Shown piece by piece: positions 1-11,779 of a stretch of 64,000 bases of DNA; the first letter of the stretch is position 1, and the number at the start of each line of letters is the position of its first letter. The stretch covers positions 85,898,142 through 85,962,141 of the forward strand of contig CM049306.1 of the NCBI GenBank assembly GCA_026874595.1. Reading direction: 5' to 3'. Source of the stretch: Sipunculus nudus. Taxonomy: Eukaryota > Annelida > Sipuncula > Golfingiida > Sipunculidae. The notes under the pieces were generated by a model that saw nothing but the letters and a program-made list of their open reading frames with translations, was not told the origin of the DNA and did no database searches. A program made the position numbers and the translations under genes.

Positions 1-1695
1 GGTTGGTATCCTCTTCAAAAACCTGCACAGTCATAGCTTGAATTAGGACTACTGCCACTTGGTGAGCGATGACGTGGTTCGACATAGCGGTAATGACCTG
101 CTGAGTCTCTTGTGCCAGTACCAGGGTCATACCTGTTCTGCTGGTGGCTAGAAAGTCTTTTGGTCCTGTCTGTCGGGTAATTTCCCAGAGGATTGCATTC
201 TAGAGACTCACTGTGGGACCTGATGCGCGGTGCATGATACGGATCTTCAGGAGGATGTGTACCTGAGAGATCCGACAAGGTACCACAACTAGAATCAAGT
301 GAAAGCTGTGCCGTCCCTGGCCCAGTTGAAAAAATGCCTTTCCGGACCCTCATACATCCCCCTCCTCCTAAAATTTGAGGCAGATTGGTAAGCAGATCAG
401 TGATGTTGGTATATGTTGTCTTTCGGGTAAAAAGAAATGAATTTGCGCATGTGGGTTAGACCGGGCAGAAGCAACAGGCTGGTAAGGATCAGAACTATGA
501 GAATTAATGCGGGACAAAGCAGGATCAGGATTTTCTAGTTGCTGGGAAGCTACATAAAAATCAGCGGTGCACTAGGAGAACCACTACTATGAGCAGGAGG
601 TAAATCTTGACCATGCCCTGATCAGGACAATATTGCCATTCAGAGACAGCGAGTCCATAAGCTTTTTCTTAATCATGCAAACGAAATGTGGATTTGATTT
701 GCAAAGTGCAACAACATCTACACCTGCAGAAGGAGAACGTGTCTGGTAAAATATAGTTTTGGCATTGTGAGGGAGACAGCTGATATAAAAATCACCAAAG
801 AAGAGAAATTCTTGGTCATGAATTTGTTAAAATAAATATGGCAGCAAATGTGGCAATTATTGTGCAGTAAAAGTAACTGTCATGCTCATGTGACCATGCA
901 TGAATTTATTAAAAGTGATAAACGCCTAAGTAAATGAGCAGATAAAAAAGCAGCCTTGATTACACCAGTCAGAAAATCAAACCAATAACTGCTCAAAGAA
1001 GCTGTAATTAGCTATAATTTTAATATCTACCAATTAAAAAACAAATGAGTAATCAAAATAGTCTGAGCAACAACTCAAGTGCTAAGTGGGTACTCATAAG
1101 GTATCACATGTATATATGACAACAATGGCTACAGTAGACCAAGGTAGGTACTATCAGTATAGCACATTTGCAATGGTATATAATATAACTATCGGAAAAA
1201 GATAAACTTGCACCTAAAAACTTAATTGAATGGTATTTTTGTTCTGAATGGAGTAATTATTCTGCTCCTTTAAACTGTTGATAAGCTGATATATAAAAAA
1301 AACAATGCAATCTTGATCAAAATATAGTTTATAGCAGGCAACACGTGTACAAAAAAGGCAGTTTTCTGGGTGTATTGACAGATAATGGTTCAATAAGCAA
1401 GATTATAATATGCAGAATGCAAGCAAAAGGCAAGGAAACAGGTGGGCTAAATTGTATGACTGGTTTAACAATAAGCAGATAAATAAGTTATGTTATACAT
1501 GATATAACTGGTTTTAGCATAAGCAGATATAAATGGTATTTATTGTACAACAATTAGCAAAATGTACAAATGACTTCGGCAGAAAATAATAATAAATGGC
1601 TGGAGAATTGAAAAAATACTAGATTAAATGGCTTTAATTATACAATTTTTTTCTTCCGAATAAAAAAAATTGACAGGAACTGCAACGAAGGAACT
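1..1695. other. Unassigned AT-rich sequence
   Basis: No exon, RNA gene or recognisable transposon could be supported here. A 112-codon open frame on the - strand (15-353) is proline- and serine-rich and resembles no family I know. Its base composition is more GC-rich than the following 1.3 kb, so it may be a scrap of a retroelement, but that is a guess. Earlier SLC37 exons are expected upstream on the + strand, and I found none here. Confidence 0.3.
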
Positions 1696-2343
1696 TTAGG
1701 CCCCACTCCAGAGTGTGAAACTGGTTTCGGTTCAGCGAAACCATTCACTTACTAATAGCGAAACCGAAACTGGTTTTAGCGAAACTGCGAAACCATCTCC
1801 GGAGATGGTTTCGGTTTCGTCAAAACCGCCCACTCGATAATTATACTGGAAAGATGGCGGACGTGGGGAAAAGTAGTGCAATTTTGTTAATTATTGTATT
1901 AATGGATTCTGTTGATGCCTGTTAGAGTTAAATAAGCAATGATTGAGATATAAACATTCTTTCGGAAGTGTTTTGAATTCAATATTCCCTACTATGACCA
2001 TGTAAAGCTAAAGATTAGCCGCACGTATCCTGTGCGTCCATACCGTCTGACACGTACATGTTATAAGATGGAGAGAAACAGACTATTTTCATCATAATTT
2101 AATATATATTTGCCAGTCACAATTAATAATGCTCTCATTGGGTCTCAAAGTGCCCAGGCATGGATCTCTAGCGTTTGAGAAAATTTTCATCATCAATTTA
2201 TTTAATTAATAATAAATAATTAACGATGTTATCAATATTTTCTATTAAAACCGAAACCGTCCACTTAAAAATACAAGGTGAAACCATACAGAACCGGTTT
2301 TCCCGGAACCGAAACCAGTTTCGAATTTTCGAGTGCGCCCTTA
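1696..2343. mobile_element. PIF/Harbinger-like MITE with TTA target duplication
   Basis: A 642-bp non-autonomous element (1699-2340) has long imperfect terminal inverted repeats. The left end starts GGCCCCACTCC and soon reads GAAACTGGTTTCGGTT. The right end, read inward on the other strand, starts GGGCGCACTCG and reads GAAACTGGTTTCGGTT. The direct repeat TTA flanks both ends (1696-1698 and 2341-2343). A GG-start terminal repeat with a 3-bp TWA target duplication is characteristic of PIF/Harbinger elements. Internal GAAACCG motifs recur near both ends. No transposase frame is present. Confidence 0.75.
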
Positions 2344-2446
2344 GTTGCAACGACTGCCGACAGATGGCAGCTACGGTCGAGCACACATATGGAATGCACT
2401 ATAGTTCCACAAGCTGCCGGCAGATGGCAGCAAGTCTCAGGCAGAC

Positions 2447-3006
2447 GCCAGGAACCGCTATGGACTGGTACCCTGCTCTATTATGGCCCTCAGCCAAGCA
2501 TAGAGACAGGCGTACAACGCCATCTCAAGAACTCCCAGTTGCAACTCCTGACTTACCTGTAGACTGGTTCCAACCCCAGTAGACACGCTCATACCGGTTG
2601 TCATGGACGTTCACGCGATCGTGGTTTATTATCCGTAAACTTTTCATATAAAATAACTTTCTTTAGTTATTTCTATTTTTTTTAATATTGAAAAATGAGC
2701 TGTTTCACAAAAATTGAATGATGGATATATAGATAATACGGTATACTGAATCTTTGATATTCCACTGTACGTAGCAGTGATTAATTATTATTATCTATTA
2801 ATCTAATCATTAATGTCACACTTAATGTACAGCCAACTTTTGGTAACTTCTCTGAGCAAACGAAATGCTTATTTTTATCATATATAATACATTCTGGAGT
2901 TTGAACCAGTCTACCGGGAGTCCAAAAGATGGCGTTGTACGCCTGTCTCTATGATTGGCCAAGAGCAGCGGTGCCATAATAGAGCAGGGTACCAGTCTAG
3001 AACCGC
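2447..3006. repeat. Long inverted repeat, arms ~115-130 bp
   Basis: The segment 2447-2580 recurs in reverse complement at about 2895-3006. Both arms share 'actggtaccctgctctatta', 'tagagacaggcgtacaacgc' and 'gtagactggtt', separated by about 310 bp of AT-rich sequence. It could be a fold-back element or two opposed copies of one repeat. I did not find a clear target duplication. Confidence 0.65.
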
Positions 3007-4010
3007 TGCTGCTCTGCACCAGTACGTCTGTTAAGGGACGCAATTATTTCCAAGAATCTTGAAAAACGGAAGTGTCTTTTGGCATGCGCATGGAATCCCC
3101 TTAGCATCCGGAGGTGAATCAATCACGGATGTCGTTCTTGCAAAGACCATCAAAAGTGGATATTTTTTGCCACACAACAAAAAATGTTGTTTACTTATCT
3201 TTATTGGGGTCTGCCGGGTCTGTGCAATAACAGTTGCACTGGTGAAGAACAATAGCGGCACCTGGCGTCTGTTTGAGCGACTAGGCGAAGTTGAGAACTA
3301 TCCCAGAACGGAAGTAAAATGTAATTATGACAGATTCAAACGTATGCAAGATCGATGTCTTAAACGAGTTTGGCTTTAAAAAAGAAAAAAAAAACTGATA
3401 TTAATCACTTAACAGGGTTCTGTGCGCTTCTATCAGTCTATAGCACAGAGAATTCGCTAAATCAGCCGAGTTCAGGAGAGACAAATATGGCGGTCTATCC
3501 CTCAAATTAACGGGCTATGACTGACGCTTTTTGCGGCAGAAATAGACACTACTGTGGGTAGCCCAGTGGCATGAGAAGGAACGTCTACCCGCAACGTGGA
3601 ACCTCGTCGCCATTGTCTCAGAAGACAAGGATTTCGTCCTCATCTTGTCCGGGCTGCGAAATACATAAATTGTCCGTCTTGTGTCCACTCGTCTCGGTCG
3701 TCTTGTTCCATCTGCGTAGGCTCTCTTCTGATTGGCTTATGTCGTTGCCATGACACCGGGTGGTGTCAGGAAAAGTAACTTCTTCTGTCATGCACACACT
3801 TTATAAAATCTGTCCTTACCAAAATATCTAGTGAACAGAGCAGTTTTAACCCATCATTATTTAAACACCGATTACTAGACAATAACAATCTAAGGCATAG
3901 CCTGTCAGAAGCACTGATACCGAGTTGACCAGATTCTGTTTTGTAATTCGCTTGTTCGACAAACCTCTAAAACGCAAATAGTTAGCTGTCTAGGTCACCT
4001 CTCTCGGTTG
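3007..4010. other. GC-richer unassigned stretch
   Basis: This kilobase has more CpG than its surroundings and several short open frames on both strands (3059-3379 and 3571-3778), none of which resembles a known protein. A tRNA box-A-like string 'tagcccagtgg' occurs near 3566 but no matching box B or cloverleaf follows. It may be decayed transposon sequence. Confidence 0.25.
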
Positions 4011-4375
4011 TTATGGGTTCATAACTGAAATGAGTATGGAGCCCGGGTCACCTGGTGTGTAATTCTCAGCCTTGCACCAAGGCAACTTTCTCGGTGAATC
4101 GGGCCGGGGTAACTCCGGGCAACATGCTTCCACTGTCGTCACTGGAGTCTCAGGCAGTACAGTTCTCTCTTGCAGCTGGAGTCTCTTTTCCAACACGAGG
4201 AGCTCAAGTTGACTTTCTCTCATTCGCTCTTCTCTAGCTGCTTGTTTGCTCTCTATTTCTCTCTGCCTGTCTCTCTCTCTCTTATCTCTCTCTGCTTGTT
4301 CCCTCTCTATTTCTCCCTGTCGTTCTGCTTCTGCCCTCTCTCATTCCCTCTCTGCGTCTTTCCTCTCTGCCAGCA
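4011..4375 (-). pseudogene. Decayed gag-like coiled-coil frame (retroelement relic)
   Basis: The pyrimidine-rich + strand reads on the - strand as a charged helical frame: blocks such as ERAEAERQGEIEREQAER and QREIESKQAAREERMRESQ, then LELLVLEKRLQLQE, then a proline-rich segment (PETPVTTVEACCPELPRP). An in-frame TGA interrupts the N-terminal side near 4347. Long E/R coiled coils followed by a short proline-rich linker are common at the start of gag-like proteins of invertebrate LTR retrotransposons. The rest of gag, the zinc knuckle and pol are absent. The alternative is a simple CT-rich repeat that happens to stay open. Confidence 0.35.
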
Positions 4376-5190
4376 GGATGCTGCTCTCTTAGAACTTATG
4401 CAAATGTGGGCCTTTATAGGTGCAAAAAGACTGATATATACGCAAAGCTGAGAACCTATGAAGAACAGTCCCCTCACATCACTGCAGGCATATATAATTT
4501 CTGATGCTTTTCGAAAGCATCACTAATAGAGACAGTTTAAAACAGTTTTTAGGCCTACTAAGCATTGACTGGGCATTTGACCGGTGACCGGTAACTATAG
4601 TACTAAAATAACTGATTTCACATGCAAATATATTTGACATTTATGTTTATTCAAAATTTCAATGGTTAATGTTCCATTTATGAAATAATGAAATTTTAGA
4701 ATATTAAAACGTACCCATTCTTTTCTCATCATCAGGTGCTATAGCTGGTGGTTTATTATCAGTTAGTATAAAAGTTTTCATTATCCCTTTAGATATAAGT
4801 TTTGCTAATTAAATCTTGCATAAAATTAACAGGCCAATCAGTGTAATACCCATAACTGTTAACTGTATATATTCATAACCATTGAACCTGCCAGGTTTTA
4901 TTTGTATGTCATGTGAATTCACAAAGTGGCCATTAACTTGATACACAATACAACAAAAAAAAAATTAAGTATACATTAATGTGTATGCTGTCAGCCAAAA
5001 GATGAAGTTATTGAAGCGAGCCATTTTGTATATTATTTCCAACCCAAGTTAACATGTCCCCAGACATTGTGCAAGGTTTTCTTATGATAAATATATATAT
5101 TCTAACCAAGTTTGTAGTTGGTAATTGGTCAGCGCTTATAGGGGTTGGGGTTAGTCCAGTATTTAGTTGACAACTTCTTGTTGATATTAC

Positions 5191-5191
<1 letters not shown>
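4376..5191. other. AT-rich sequence, probably SLC37 intron
   Basis: No coding or RNA feature is visible. It lies immediately upstream of the first recognised SLC37 exon and has the AT-rich texture of the other introns. Confidence 0.3.
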
Positions 5192-5254
<63 letters not shown>

Positions 5255-5287
5255 TATATATATATATATATACAGATATATATATAT
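5192..5287. repeat. (TA)n microsatellite
   Basis: About 95 bp of TA dinucleotides, twice interrupted by 'cagata'. It ends 22 bp before the coding exon at 5310, so only a short polypyrimidine stretch separates it from the acceptor. Confidence 0.95.
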
Positions 5288-5309
5288 CATTCATTTCTTT
5301 TGTTAACAG

Positions 5310-5388
5310 GATTTTCTGAGATCGAGGGCACTTGTTCTAGAGGGCATGTTGGTTTTGGCTTTACCCTCCCTCTCGATATATAGGCATG
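5310..5388 (+). CDS. SLC37A3: SLC37-family sugar-phosphate exchanger, internal exon
   Basis: A 79-nt exon between acceptor 'ttgttaacag' and donor 'gtaagtta', read in phase 0 and leaving one base. It encodes DFLRSRALVLEGMLVLALPS followed by LSIYRH. In SLC37 transporters (12-TM major-facilitator sugar-phosphate/phosphate antiporters of ER or vesicle membranes) this corresponds to the conserved Asp/Arg cytoplasmic loop and the next membrane helix in the C-terminal half. Its phase joins the exon at 7625 exactly through a split GTA codon. The upstream exons that would hold the N-terminal helices are not in the window. By itself the exon is short; the call rests on the colinear series of five exons. 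Confidence 0.7.
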
Positions 5389-6107
5389 GTAAGTTATGGA
5401 TACTTTTTGAAACAATAAAGACAATTTCCCTTTTTTGAGAGGTTCCGTCATTCATGGTGACGTACTATTAACAGACAATAAAGTACTGTTAGATATTGTT
5501 ACGTCATGTATTTTGTATTCAACAAGTTTTACGGACTTATCTTAAAATAAAATCTCCCATAGTTATATAAACATAACAGCCCCATGTTCTGTTGTATTAC
5601 AGATTTGAAGAATTTTAGACATCTAATTATTTAAAATTTGTCATTTTAAATATTTGCTGCAGTTTGATACTGTCAGTTAATATTTAATGTTGGTTTCATG
5701 TTATGTTAATACTAAAAAACCTTCCTGAGGCTTTGACAACAAAATTTTAGCTCAGCTGACTGAAAATCATCTGAGCTATATCGATCACTCTTTGTCTGTC
5801 GTCTGTCAGTCCTGCCGTCTGTTTGTCCATCTGTCTGTTAACAGGGCACAAATCGTAACCGTTGGACCTAGAAATATTAACTGAAAACCCATAGAGGTCC
5901 ATAAAAAATCTCCTTGGAAATCTGAAATAAGGCCACTTTGATTTATATCCTCCGAGCTATGGGGTACCCTCCAGGTTAATTACAAATTTGATACAAAAGA
6001 TCCAATATGTGAAGAACAAATGCACTGATTGCCATAATTCTATCCATGCATATTAATCATTGAGTGTTTCATTATTTCCTGTAGACTCGTTGACCCGCCT
6101 GTTTTAT

Positions 6108-6495
6108 ATCCGTTCGCCTTCGTCCATCCACCGTTGGCCGTACGTAAACCCATATGGCCATGCTATCTCAAAAACCGTCAGAGCTAGCAGCGCCAAATTT
6201 TTAGCAAACCTGTGAGCTTATGCGATGGTCTAGCGTTGTCCATCCATCGTCGTCCGTCTGATTTATGTAAACCCATGCTATCTCTAAAAGCTTATGCAAT
6301 GGCGCGGCAGCATCCGTTCGCCTTCGTCCATCCACCGTTGGCCGTACGTAAACCCATATGGCCATGCTATCTCAAAAACCGTCAGAGCTAGCAGCGCCAA
6401 ATTTTAAGCAAACCTGTGAGCTTATGCGATGATCTAGCGTTGTCCATCCACCGTCGTCCGTCTGATTTATGTAAACCCATGCTATCTCTACAAGG
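6108..6495 (+). repeat. 204-bp tandem duplication
   Basis: The block from 'atccgttcgccttcgtccat' through 'gccaaatttttagcaaacct' to 'acccatgctatctct' occurs at 6108-6291 and again at 6312-6495 with few differences. It contains 'gtgagcttatgcgatgg', a motif also seen near 17278. Confidence 0.85.
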
Positions 6496-6629
6496 AACCC
6501 ATGTGTCACGTCGTTCAGGTTAATTTTGGAAAATTTTAGCAAATGCAAAATATTAAAACTGTTGGACGTAACGACGGGGGCTTCTTGCCTGCCTATCTCA
6601 AATATTAAGTTAATAATTAGAGATATTCA

Positions 6630-6735
6630 ATATAGTGTGAAAAACGCTTGGAAAATGTACGATGAGTAATAGATATGAGGAAATGACCCCTAAAAGTAAC
6701 AAATTTAACCGAAATCTACACTAATAAAAATTCAA
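6630..6735 (-). mobile_element. Relic of the 19656-type MITE
   Basis: The stretch with 'gtgtgaaaaacgct', 'gaaatgacccctaaaa' and 'atttaaccgaaatctacac' is the reverse complement of the interior of the MITE at 19656-19799. The terminal inverted repeats are not recognisable here, so this is a truncated or eroded copy. Confidence 0.6.
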
Positions 6736-6896
6736 TGTGGTTATGGTGACCTATATTTTGCAAACTACTTTCTGAAAACATGATTTTAAGCACCCAGTCA
6801 GGCAGGCAGGGCACAAATTTTATCAGCTAGGCCTTGAAACTCCTAACGTTATATCAGAATGGATCTATAAAAAAATCTCATTGGAAAACTGAAATT

Positions 6897-7289
6897 AGGT
6901 CACTGTGACCTATATCTTCTAAGCTGTTGGGCTCGAATGTACCCCAAAGAATAATTAAAAATTTGACACAAAAGCCACAGTATCTGAAGACTGGTGGTGC
7001 CACCTAGATTTTGTTTCCTAATTTTTATGTATTCTTTTTTATCTATTTTTGAGAACATCAGTTGAAACAGTCCGTTCGTTAACAGGGCACAATAGGTTAA
7101 ACATAGAAACTTCTTACTGTACATCCAGGAAGGTCCTAGGCAAATCTCATTGGAAACCTGAAAGATTTCTAGCACCCTGAAAATCAGATGGGCAAAAATG
7201 TATCTACTAGCCCTAGAATGCCCCAATGCAATATATAGGGAAGTCTTTGCCAATCTCCATGGGAACCTGAACGTAGGTCATGGTGACCT
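6897..7289. promoter_or_regulatory. Two AGGTCAnnnTGACCT palindromes
   Basis: Perfect inverted half-sites with 3-bp spacers: AGGTCACTGTGACCT at 6897-6911 and AGGTCATGGTGACCT at 7275-7289, each inside a core monomer of the surrounding repeat. This is the textbook estrogen-response-element geometry (GGTCAnnnTGACC). Whether any receptor binds here is unknown. Confidence 0.5.
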
Positions 7290-7364
7290 ATATTACTGGT
7301 CATTAACATTTTAAGCACCCAGAAAGCAGGTAGGGATGTCCTTAAAAATGCATGTGTACGGTCA

Positions 7365-7575
7365 TTTTTAGCTCAGCTGACTGCATACGGAAAGGCTAAT
7401 CATAGGAATGGCTGGACATACTATTATAAATCATTTTCTTTTTGCTGATTTTGAAGAACTTTAATTGCTACAGTTGACTGAGGATATCACCTACCACATT
7501 TTGCATTCAGATGATAAAATTTCTTTTGTTAATGTCTTCCTAGTCAGCTGAGCATCATGACCCATTGGTCACTTG
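7365..7575 (+). mobile_element. Short Helitron-like terminal copy
   Basis: A ~210-bp copy running from 'tttttagctcagctgactg' to the family tail 'gacccattggtcacttg'. It is homologous along its length to 14311-14513. Its end lies 49 bp upstream of the SLC37 exon at 7625. Confidence 0.6.
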
Positions 7576-7624
7576 TTAAAAAAATTGCCTTATGGATGTG
7601 CAACCTGTTTTATTTCTTTTAAAG

Positions 7625-7729
7625 TATCTACGACAAATATGTCATTGAATTGCTTCCTGTTGTCTGTGGTTGGATTCTTCATCGGAGGACCAGCGACGCT
7701 CATCAGCTCAGCAATAGCAACTGACTCAG
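7625..7729 (+). CDS. SLC37A3: SLC37-family sugar-phosphate exchanger, internal exon
   Basis: A 105-nt exon between acceptor 'tttcttttaaag' and donor 'gtgaga', entered in phase 1 and left in phase 1. After the split codon it encodes STTNMSLNCFLLSVV then GFFIGGPATLISSAIATDS. The segment GFFxGGPxxxISSAIxxD is a strong match, from memory, to the conserved helix of SLC37A3 (A1 and A2 have GGPYALITTAVSAD-like sequence; A4 differs more). This is the most diagnostic exon for assigning the gene to the SLC37A3 branch. Confidence 0.85.
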
Positions 7730-8513
7730 GTGAGAGAAGTGATTGGATATTTGAAAGCTTAAATCACATCCATATTCATTAATATTCATATTAACTGTTT
7801 ACAACCTTCAGGTAATATATGTAAATGTGAGGAAAGAATTACATAATAAATCATTTCCCTAATGCCACAGTAATAAACAACCACGCATTAATACTTTCCA
7901 TATCTTTCAAGCTCTTGTTTTCTGATTCAGGATTTACACACTTCCTCATATGCCCCTCAGTTCTGTTTCAAATTAGGTTATATCTGTGATATAATTAATA
8001 CATGTATCAAGACAAACTAAAACAAAGGTTTAAACCTGGAGATAAATATCATTTTAATCCCACTTTGTAAACACTCATGATATGAAATACAATATAATAC
8101 ATTTAAGTAGTTCATGTATTAGTTTTCAATCAAAGTCATATTGCTGTCCTTTCATCATATTAACGCTGCTGTCGTTGTATCCATACTCAATGAATGATAA
8201 ATAATATTAAACAGGTTTGATAATTTAGCCAATCAGATCGCTCATTACTTGATTTCTTGAATGATGTTACACAGTATACACACTGACTATTATCTATTTG
8301 CGGATGACACTAGTTAAATGTTTGATGTCCCTATATTGCCATCATATGGATACGGATATCATACAATGCTTAAATGATATTTTAATTTTATGGCAGTTTA
8401 TTGGTGCACATGCGAATTGTTGAGTTTAGAATTGATTGACAAATCTAACTGGCTGAGCATCGTGGGTCACCTGTCACATTGTTTGTTCCTTGAAGTAATT
8501 TTAAGTCAACAAG

Positions 8514-8599
8514 AACCTATCAGAGGTAACAAGAAAGCCGTAGCAACAGTAACAGGTATTATAGTCGGGACAGGAAGTGTGGGAGCTGCAGTTGGACAG
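8514..8599 (+). CDS. SLC37A3: SLC37-family sugar-phosphate exchanger, internal exon
   Basis: An 86-nt exon ending at donor 'gtaatc' in phase 0. It encodes PIRGNKKAVATVTGIIVG then TGSVGAAVGQ, matching the family helix ATVTGIxxGxGSIGAAVGQ. I place the acceptor at 'gtcaacaag' (start 8514), which keeps the phase and retains a KGN-like segment found in other SLC37 proteins. The alternative acceptor 'atcagag' (start 8526) is also in frame and would drop four residues. Confidence 0.8.
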
Positions 8600-8839
8600 G
8601 TAATCATACATCGTCTCCACATGGAAGGTTAAAACAGTAACAATACATTCTCTCATTATACAATATGTATTGTGATACTTCACTTACAATACAATACATA
8701 GTATGATTCTTACATGTAGTAGATTCTTTCTGTATGTCCTTCAAATTTGTTTCTTAATGATAACTCAAGATTGGATTGACATATTAATTTCAAACTTGAA
8801 TTATATATGGCCCACCTCCAAAGCAAAAAAAAATTGTTG

Positions 8840-9262
8840 ATTTTTTGGGTAATGAGGTCAAAGGTCAAGGTCACAGGACCCACTTATTTTGAAAGATTTT
8901 TGTTGCAATGTAAATCAAACTTTTCGTCCCAAACTTACCATCTTTCACATATGTGTGAAGTGGAAAGTGGAAAAACCTATAGATTTTGAGGTTACCTGGT
9001 CAGAGGTCTTGGTCACTAGACCCACTTTTATTTGAAAAGATTGTAACCTTAATTTAGATGCTTCAAGTTCAAGGATAAAAAGTTCTCAGATTTTTTGGGC
9101 AAAAGCTCATTAGTTAAGGTCACATGACTGCCATTCTGAAACATTTCTTAAAAATATCCTTATAGCCAAATTCAGCTTAGTGTCGAGACCCATGGGCTCC
9201 TAGTTATAAAATATTCTCATAATCAATCTCAGCTGAGCACTATGACCCACAGATCCCCTTTT
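8840..9262 (-). repeat. Reverse-oriented AGGTCA-rich repeat copy
   Basis: 'gaggtcaaaggtcaaggtca' at about 8851, and further 'ggtcacaggaccc'-type strings, are the reverse complement of the 288-bp satellite near 48-51 kb. Family-type tails ('gacccatgggctcctag', 'tgacccacagatcc') follow at about 9190 and 9240. Diverged from the satellite but clearly related. Confidence 0.6.
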
Positions 9263-9854
9263 TTTGCAATGGTTAGCCAATCAGGTGATGATATACTGAT
9301 TTCTGGCAAATGATGTTTTGCCACACACTTACTTGTCCACTGACTATGCCAAAAATCGATATGCAAACTGATTAAATATTTTACTTTGTATCGCAGTAAG
9401 TCACCAATGAAATGTTATATTCATTACGACCTAATGTTGTTGGTAATGATTTTTATGTATGAGGTGAGACTTTTTTGGGAATCTAGTCCATTAGTTATTG
9501 TTTTTTCAAACTCAGAATACAACAAATGAATTCATTATTTACAAAATAATTTAATACGCCATCTACTATGATTGTAACTGGCTTGCAGAGGTTATAACCT
9601 GGAGGGAAACATTAGATGCTGTGTGTTTACATTTAATCACAGGCTCGGATCCAGGATTAAGGAAAAGGGGGGTACAACCAGGAAGACTTATGAAAACCTA
9701 AAAAATGTCTTCAGGTCTAGAAAAGGGCTTTTGAATCATGATAAAATTATTAATAACTTGTATACTGCACAATGTATCAGGTTAGTACATGTTAAAAGTT
9801 TGGTTGCATTTTTTCAAGTGGCCCAGTACCTGTATGATGTGTTTGACTGTGTAT

Positions 9855-11670
9855 TTAAGCTCAGCAGACTGAAAGTCATCTGAGCTATAGCGATCACTTT
9901 TTGTCCGTCTTGTGTCTGTCCGTCCATCAGTCTTCCGTCTGTCCGTCCATTAACAGGGCACAAATCGTTACCGCTGGACCTAGAAACCTTTTAAATTACA
10001 TTTATGGAGTTCAATAAAAAATCTCTTTGGAAACCTGAAATTAGGTCACTGTGACCTATATCCTCTGAGCTACGGGACTCGACAAGTTCTCGTTATGATG
10101 TCTATAATGTTAATCTATAAGACTTTTACTGCGTTAAGTGTGTAGATTGATGTAAAAGTATTCAAAAGTAAATATAACCTTTTTTCAATTTTATATAAAT
10201 CAAACATTTTTCAAAGACATAAAACCAGGTTCTTATGATCATTATTTAAATCTGTGAAATTTTTATAATCTTGATTCTCAATATTTGTGCTTGAATTAAT
10301 ACTCATGAGATTATATTTACATGGTAAAACTGACAAAATGATGTATTTATTAAGGCATCAGGCTAAGTCAAAACCTGACTGACAATAGCACTCCATTTCC
10401 AAAAGTAATTAATATAAATGACATAGAGCCTCTCCCCTATATCCCAGAATTTTACCCAAAGCTTACATAACCTGAATTAAACACCATCATCTCATAATAC
10501 TGCTAATATTACCACACAAAACTAGCATTTGTCAACCCCCTTCCGAATCATATTTTGTGATAATATATAACGGCTGAGTGCCGTAACCAACGAGTCCCTT
10601 GTTTTCTCTATTTTGAGACCTTAAGGTCAAAAGAAGCAGTTCTACCGTTAACAGGGCACAAATCGTACCTTTAGACCTAGAATTTTTAAACTGTATATCC
10701 AAGGAGGTTCTAGGCCAATATCCTTGGAAACCTGAAATTAGGTCATGGTGACCTATATTTTGTTAAACATGATTTTGAGCACCCAGTCAGTCAGACGAGA
10801 CACAAATTGTATCTGCTAGGCCTAGAATCTTCTATCAATACACCCATGGATTTCCATAAAAAAAACTCCTTGGAACCTGAAATTAGGTCACTGTGTTCTA
10901 TTTCCTTTGAGCTATGAGGCTTCAAAGTAACCCCGTGAATAATTAAAAATTTGATACAAAAGCTCCGGTATCTGTATAAATAATACAGTGATGTCATGAT
11001 TCTTCCCATGCATATTGATCATGGAGTGTTTCATCATTTCCCGAAAACTAGTGGTGCCACCTGTATTTTTCTAATTTTTAAGTATTTTCTTCTCTTTTTT
11101 GAAACCTTCAAATGAAGCAGTCCGCCCGTTAACAGGGCAAAATACGTAACAGACCTATAACTTTTAACTGTACATCCAGGGAGGTCCTAGGTAAATCTCT
11201 TTGGAAACATGAAATTAGGTCATGGTGGTTTATATTTTGTGAAACTTCAGGCTGAAAATGTGATTTTGAGCATCCAGTCAGCTGACGGGGCACAAATTGT
11301 ATACTCTATGCCTAAAATCTTCTAACATATGACATTCAGGCAGGTACTTCGTAAATCTGCTTGAAAATTTGAAATTAGGTCATAGTAACCTATATTCTCT
11401 GAGCTATGGACCAAAAACATGATTTTAAGCAACCTGAAAAACAGTTGGGCACATACTGTATCTGCTATCCCTAGAATGTTCCAATGTTATATACAGGGAA
11501 GTCTTGGGCAATCTCCATTGAAACCTGAAAGTAGGTCATGGTGAATTATATTACTGGCCATTAACATTTTAAGCACCCAGCCAGTCAGACAGGGTACAAA
11601 ACTTTACTGTTGGACCTAGAATCTTCTGTCTTGACATCCTTTGATGTCCTTTTAAACTGTGCATGGTCAT
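9855..11670 (+). mobile_element. Helitron-like repeat with tandem ~150-bp cores
   Basis: Head 'ttaagctcagcagactgaaa' at 9855, then 'gtccgtccattaacagggca', then several core monomers with 'gaaattaggtca' at about 10037, 10734, 10880, 11210 and 11364. Perfect AGGTCAnnnTGACCT palindromes occur at 10043-10057 and 10740-10754; other monomers keep only one half-site. A second head-like string lies at 11668. It occupies much of the SLC37 intron between 8599 and 14524. No protein-coding capacity is visible. Confidence 0.55.
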
Positions 11671-11779
11671 TTTTAGCTCAGCAAAGGACATTGTTTTTTT
11701 TTATTTGTCGTTTCTCGAACCAGCTGACCCTTAAAACTGGAAAAATGAAATAAAAAAAAAGAAATTTTGATTTTTTTTT

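Larger units (their letters stand above)
5745..7364 (+). mobile_element. Helitron-like (HINE-type) repeat complex
   Basis: It begins with the family head 'ttttagctcagctgactg', continues through 'gagctatatcgatcac' and TCTGTC-rich sequence to 'ttaacagggcacaaat', then holds ~150-bp core monomers marked by 'ctgaaattaggtca' and 'gcacccagtca'. The same head and core recur at 9855, 15900, 57250, 60100 and 63110. Heads of this kind with tandem cores and no target duplication fit Helitron-associated interspersed elements described in bivalves. No helicase frame is present, and the copy is broken by the duplication at 6108-6495 and a MITE relic at 6630. Confidence 0.5.

Noticed and set aside
2226-2582. 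Overlapping 94- and 118-codon + strand frames
   Set aside because: They span the right end of the Harbinger-like MITE and one arm of the inverted repeat, so they are chance frames.
3555-3610. tRNA/SINE box-A-like 'tagcccagtgg'
   Set aside because: No convincing box B at the expected distance and no other copies in the window.
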